A stretch of DNA of 7,098 nucleotides from NCBI GenBank assembly GCA_039029535.1, contig JBCCFW010000261.1, positions 1 through 7,098 of the forward strand, written 5' to 3'. Made by a program: the position numbers and the translations under genes. Below the pieces are notes generated by a model. The model had not been told where the DNA came from, made no database searches, and was given only the letters and a program-made list of their open reading frames with translations. This DNA is from JBCCFW01 sp039029535 (GTDB lineage: Bacteria; Acidobacteriota; JBCCFW01). This document shows positions 6,738-7,098 of this stretch, piece after piece; the first letter of the stretch is position 1, and each line of letters opens with the position of its first letter.

Positions 6738-6744
6738 CGCCGCG

Positions 6745-7098
6745 ATGGGCGACCGAGCCGATGCGGACCGGGGGGAAGCGACCCGCCTCCTCTCGCAGTG
6801 GCGGTCCGGCGATGCCGACGCCCGAGAGCGGCTGCTCGCGATCACCTACGACCAGCTCCGCTCTCTCGCCCGACGGCTCATGCGGGGCGAGCGCGCCGGC
6901 CACACGCTGCAACCGACGGGCCTGGTCAACGAGGCGTGCCTCCGCCTTCTCGGCGACGACGGACTCCCCGCCCGCGATCGACGGGAGTTCCTGGCCCTCG
7001 CCGCGCTCGCGAAGCTGGCGACACTCGGCGAGCGTCACGCCAGGGTCGCGGAGCTGCGGGCCTGCGGGGGGCTCTCCCTCGCCGAGACGGCCGAGACC
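6745..7098 (+). CDS. ECF RNA polymerase sigma factor, internally shortened, 3' end beyond window
   Basis: 118 codons are visible from ATG at 6745; the gene continues past the right edge. Residues 12-65 match region 2 of the ECF subfamily defined by Sigma70_ECF/Sig-70_X6 models: ATRLLSQWRSGDADARERLL, then YDQLRSLARRLMR and HTLQPTGLVNEACLRLL. Such proteins direct RNA polymerase to alternative promoters, are usually about 180-200 residues long, and in Planctomycetota and similar groups often lie beside serine/threonine kinases. Here region 2 breaks off at REFLALAA (residues 80-87). The frame passes straight into region 4 (LAKLATLGERHARVAELR, then GGLSLAETAE). The usual helix resembling MRRILVDHARRR, which belongs to the -10-recognising part, and the linker are absent, a loss of about 45-55 residues from memory of the family. 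Family membership is secure; activity as a sigma factor is doubtful. No Shine-Dalgarno is seen before the start. Confidence 0.85.
   Translation, partial: MGDRADADRGEATRLLSQWRSGDADARERLLAITYDQLRSLARRLMRGERAGHTLQPTGLVNEACLRLLGDDGLPARDRREFLALAALAKLATLGERHARVAELRACGGLSLAETAET

Noticed and set aside
6097..7038. Minus-strand 313-codon frame crossing three plus-strand genes
   Set aside because: It spans two gene boundaries and the ECF region 2 coding sequence; no domain is recognisable and the codon bias belongs to the plus strand.

Overview
This is a G+C-rich bacterial window. By eye about two thirds of the bases are G or C, and third codon positions are strongly G/C-biased. It holds one long minus-strand gene that leaves through the left edge and a head-to-tail run of three plus-strand genes, the last of which leaves through the right edge. 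A 739-base divergent intergenic region separates the two groups. The ECF sigma subfamily at the right end (signature HTLQPTGLVNEACLRL) is common in Planctomycetota, Acidobacteriota, Gemmatimonadota and Myxococcota. Together with large exported repeat proteins this suggests one of those groups, but the window does not decide which.

Minus strand, 1-3946: a single uninterrupted frame of 1315 codons encodes an exported RHS/YD-repeat protein. It has a Sec signal peptide, a small cysteine-rich segment, an RHS N-terminal (DUF6531-like) domain and a long YD-repeat region. The conserved RHS core and any C-terminal effector domain would lie beyond the left edge.

Intergenic, 3947-4685: no convincing gene. 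It holds a 9+9 bp near-continuous palindrome (4057-4076), a 9-bp-stem inverted repeat (4273-4300) that reuses the same GGTGTTC half-site, another GAACACC half-site just before the next ribosome binding site, and a 10-bp direct repeat (4578-4610).

Plus strand, 4686-7098: first, a 500-residue exported fibre-like protein with an N-terminal globular domain, a tail-fibre-like junction and thirteen decapeptide repeats. Then, after 37 bases, a 155-residue exported protein whose body is a recognisable paralogue of the first protein's N-terminal domain. Then, after 51 bases, the start of an ECF sigma factor that appears to lack the second half of region 2 and the inter-domain linker.

Nothing here is a recognised named system. 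The cautious reading is a surface or secretion locus: two paralogous exported proteins, one carrying a repeat fibre, opposite a giant exported RHS protein, next to an unusual sigma factor. The functional link is inferred from gene position and shared export signals only. No rRNA, tRNA, CRISPR array, insertion sequence or clear rho-independent terminator was seen.
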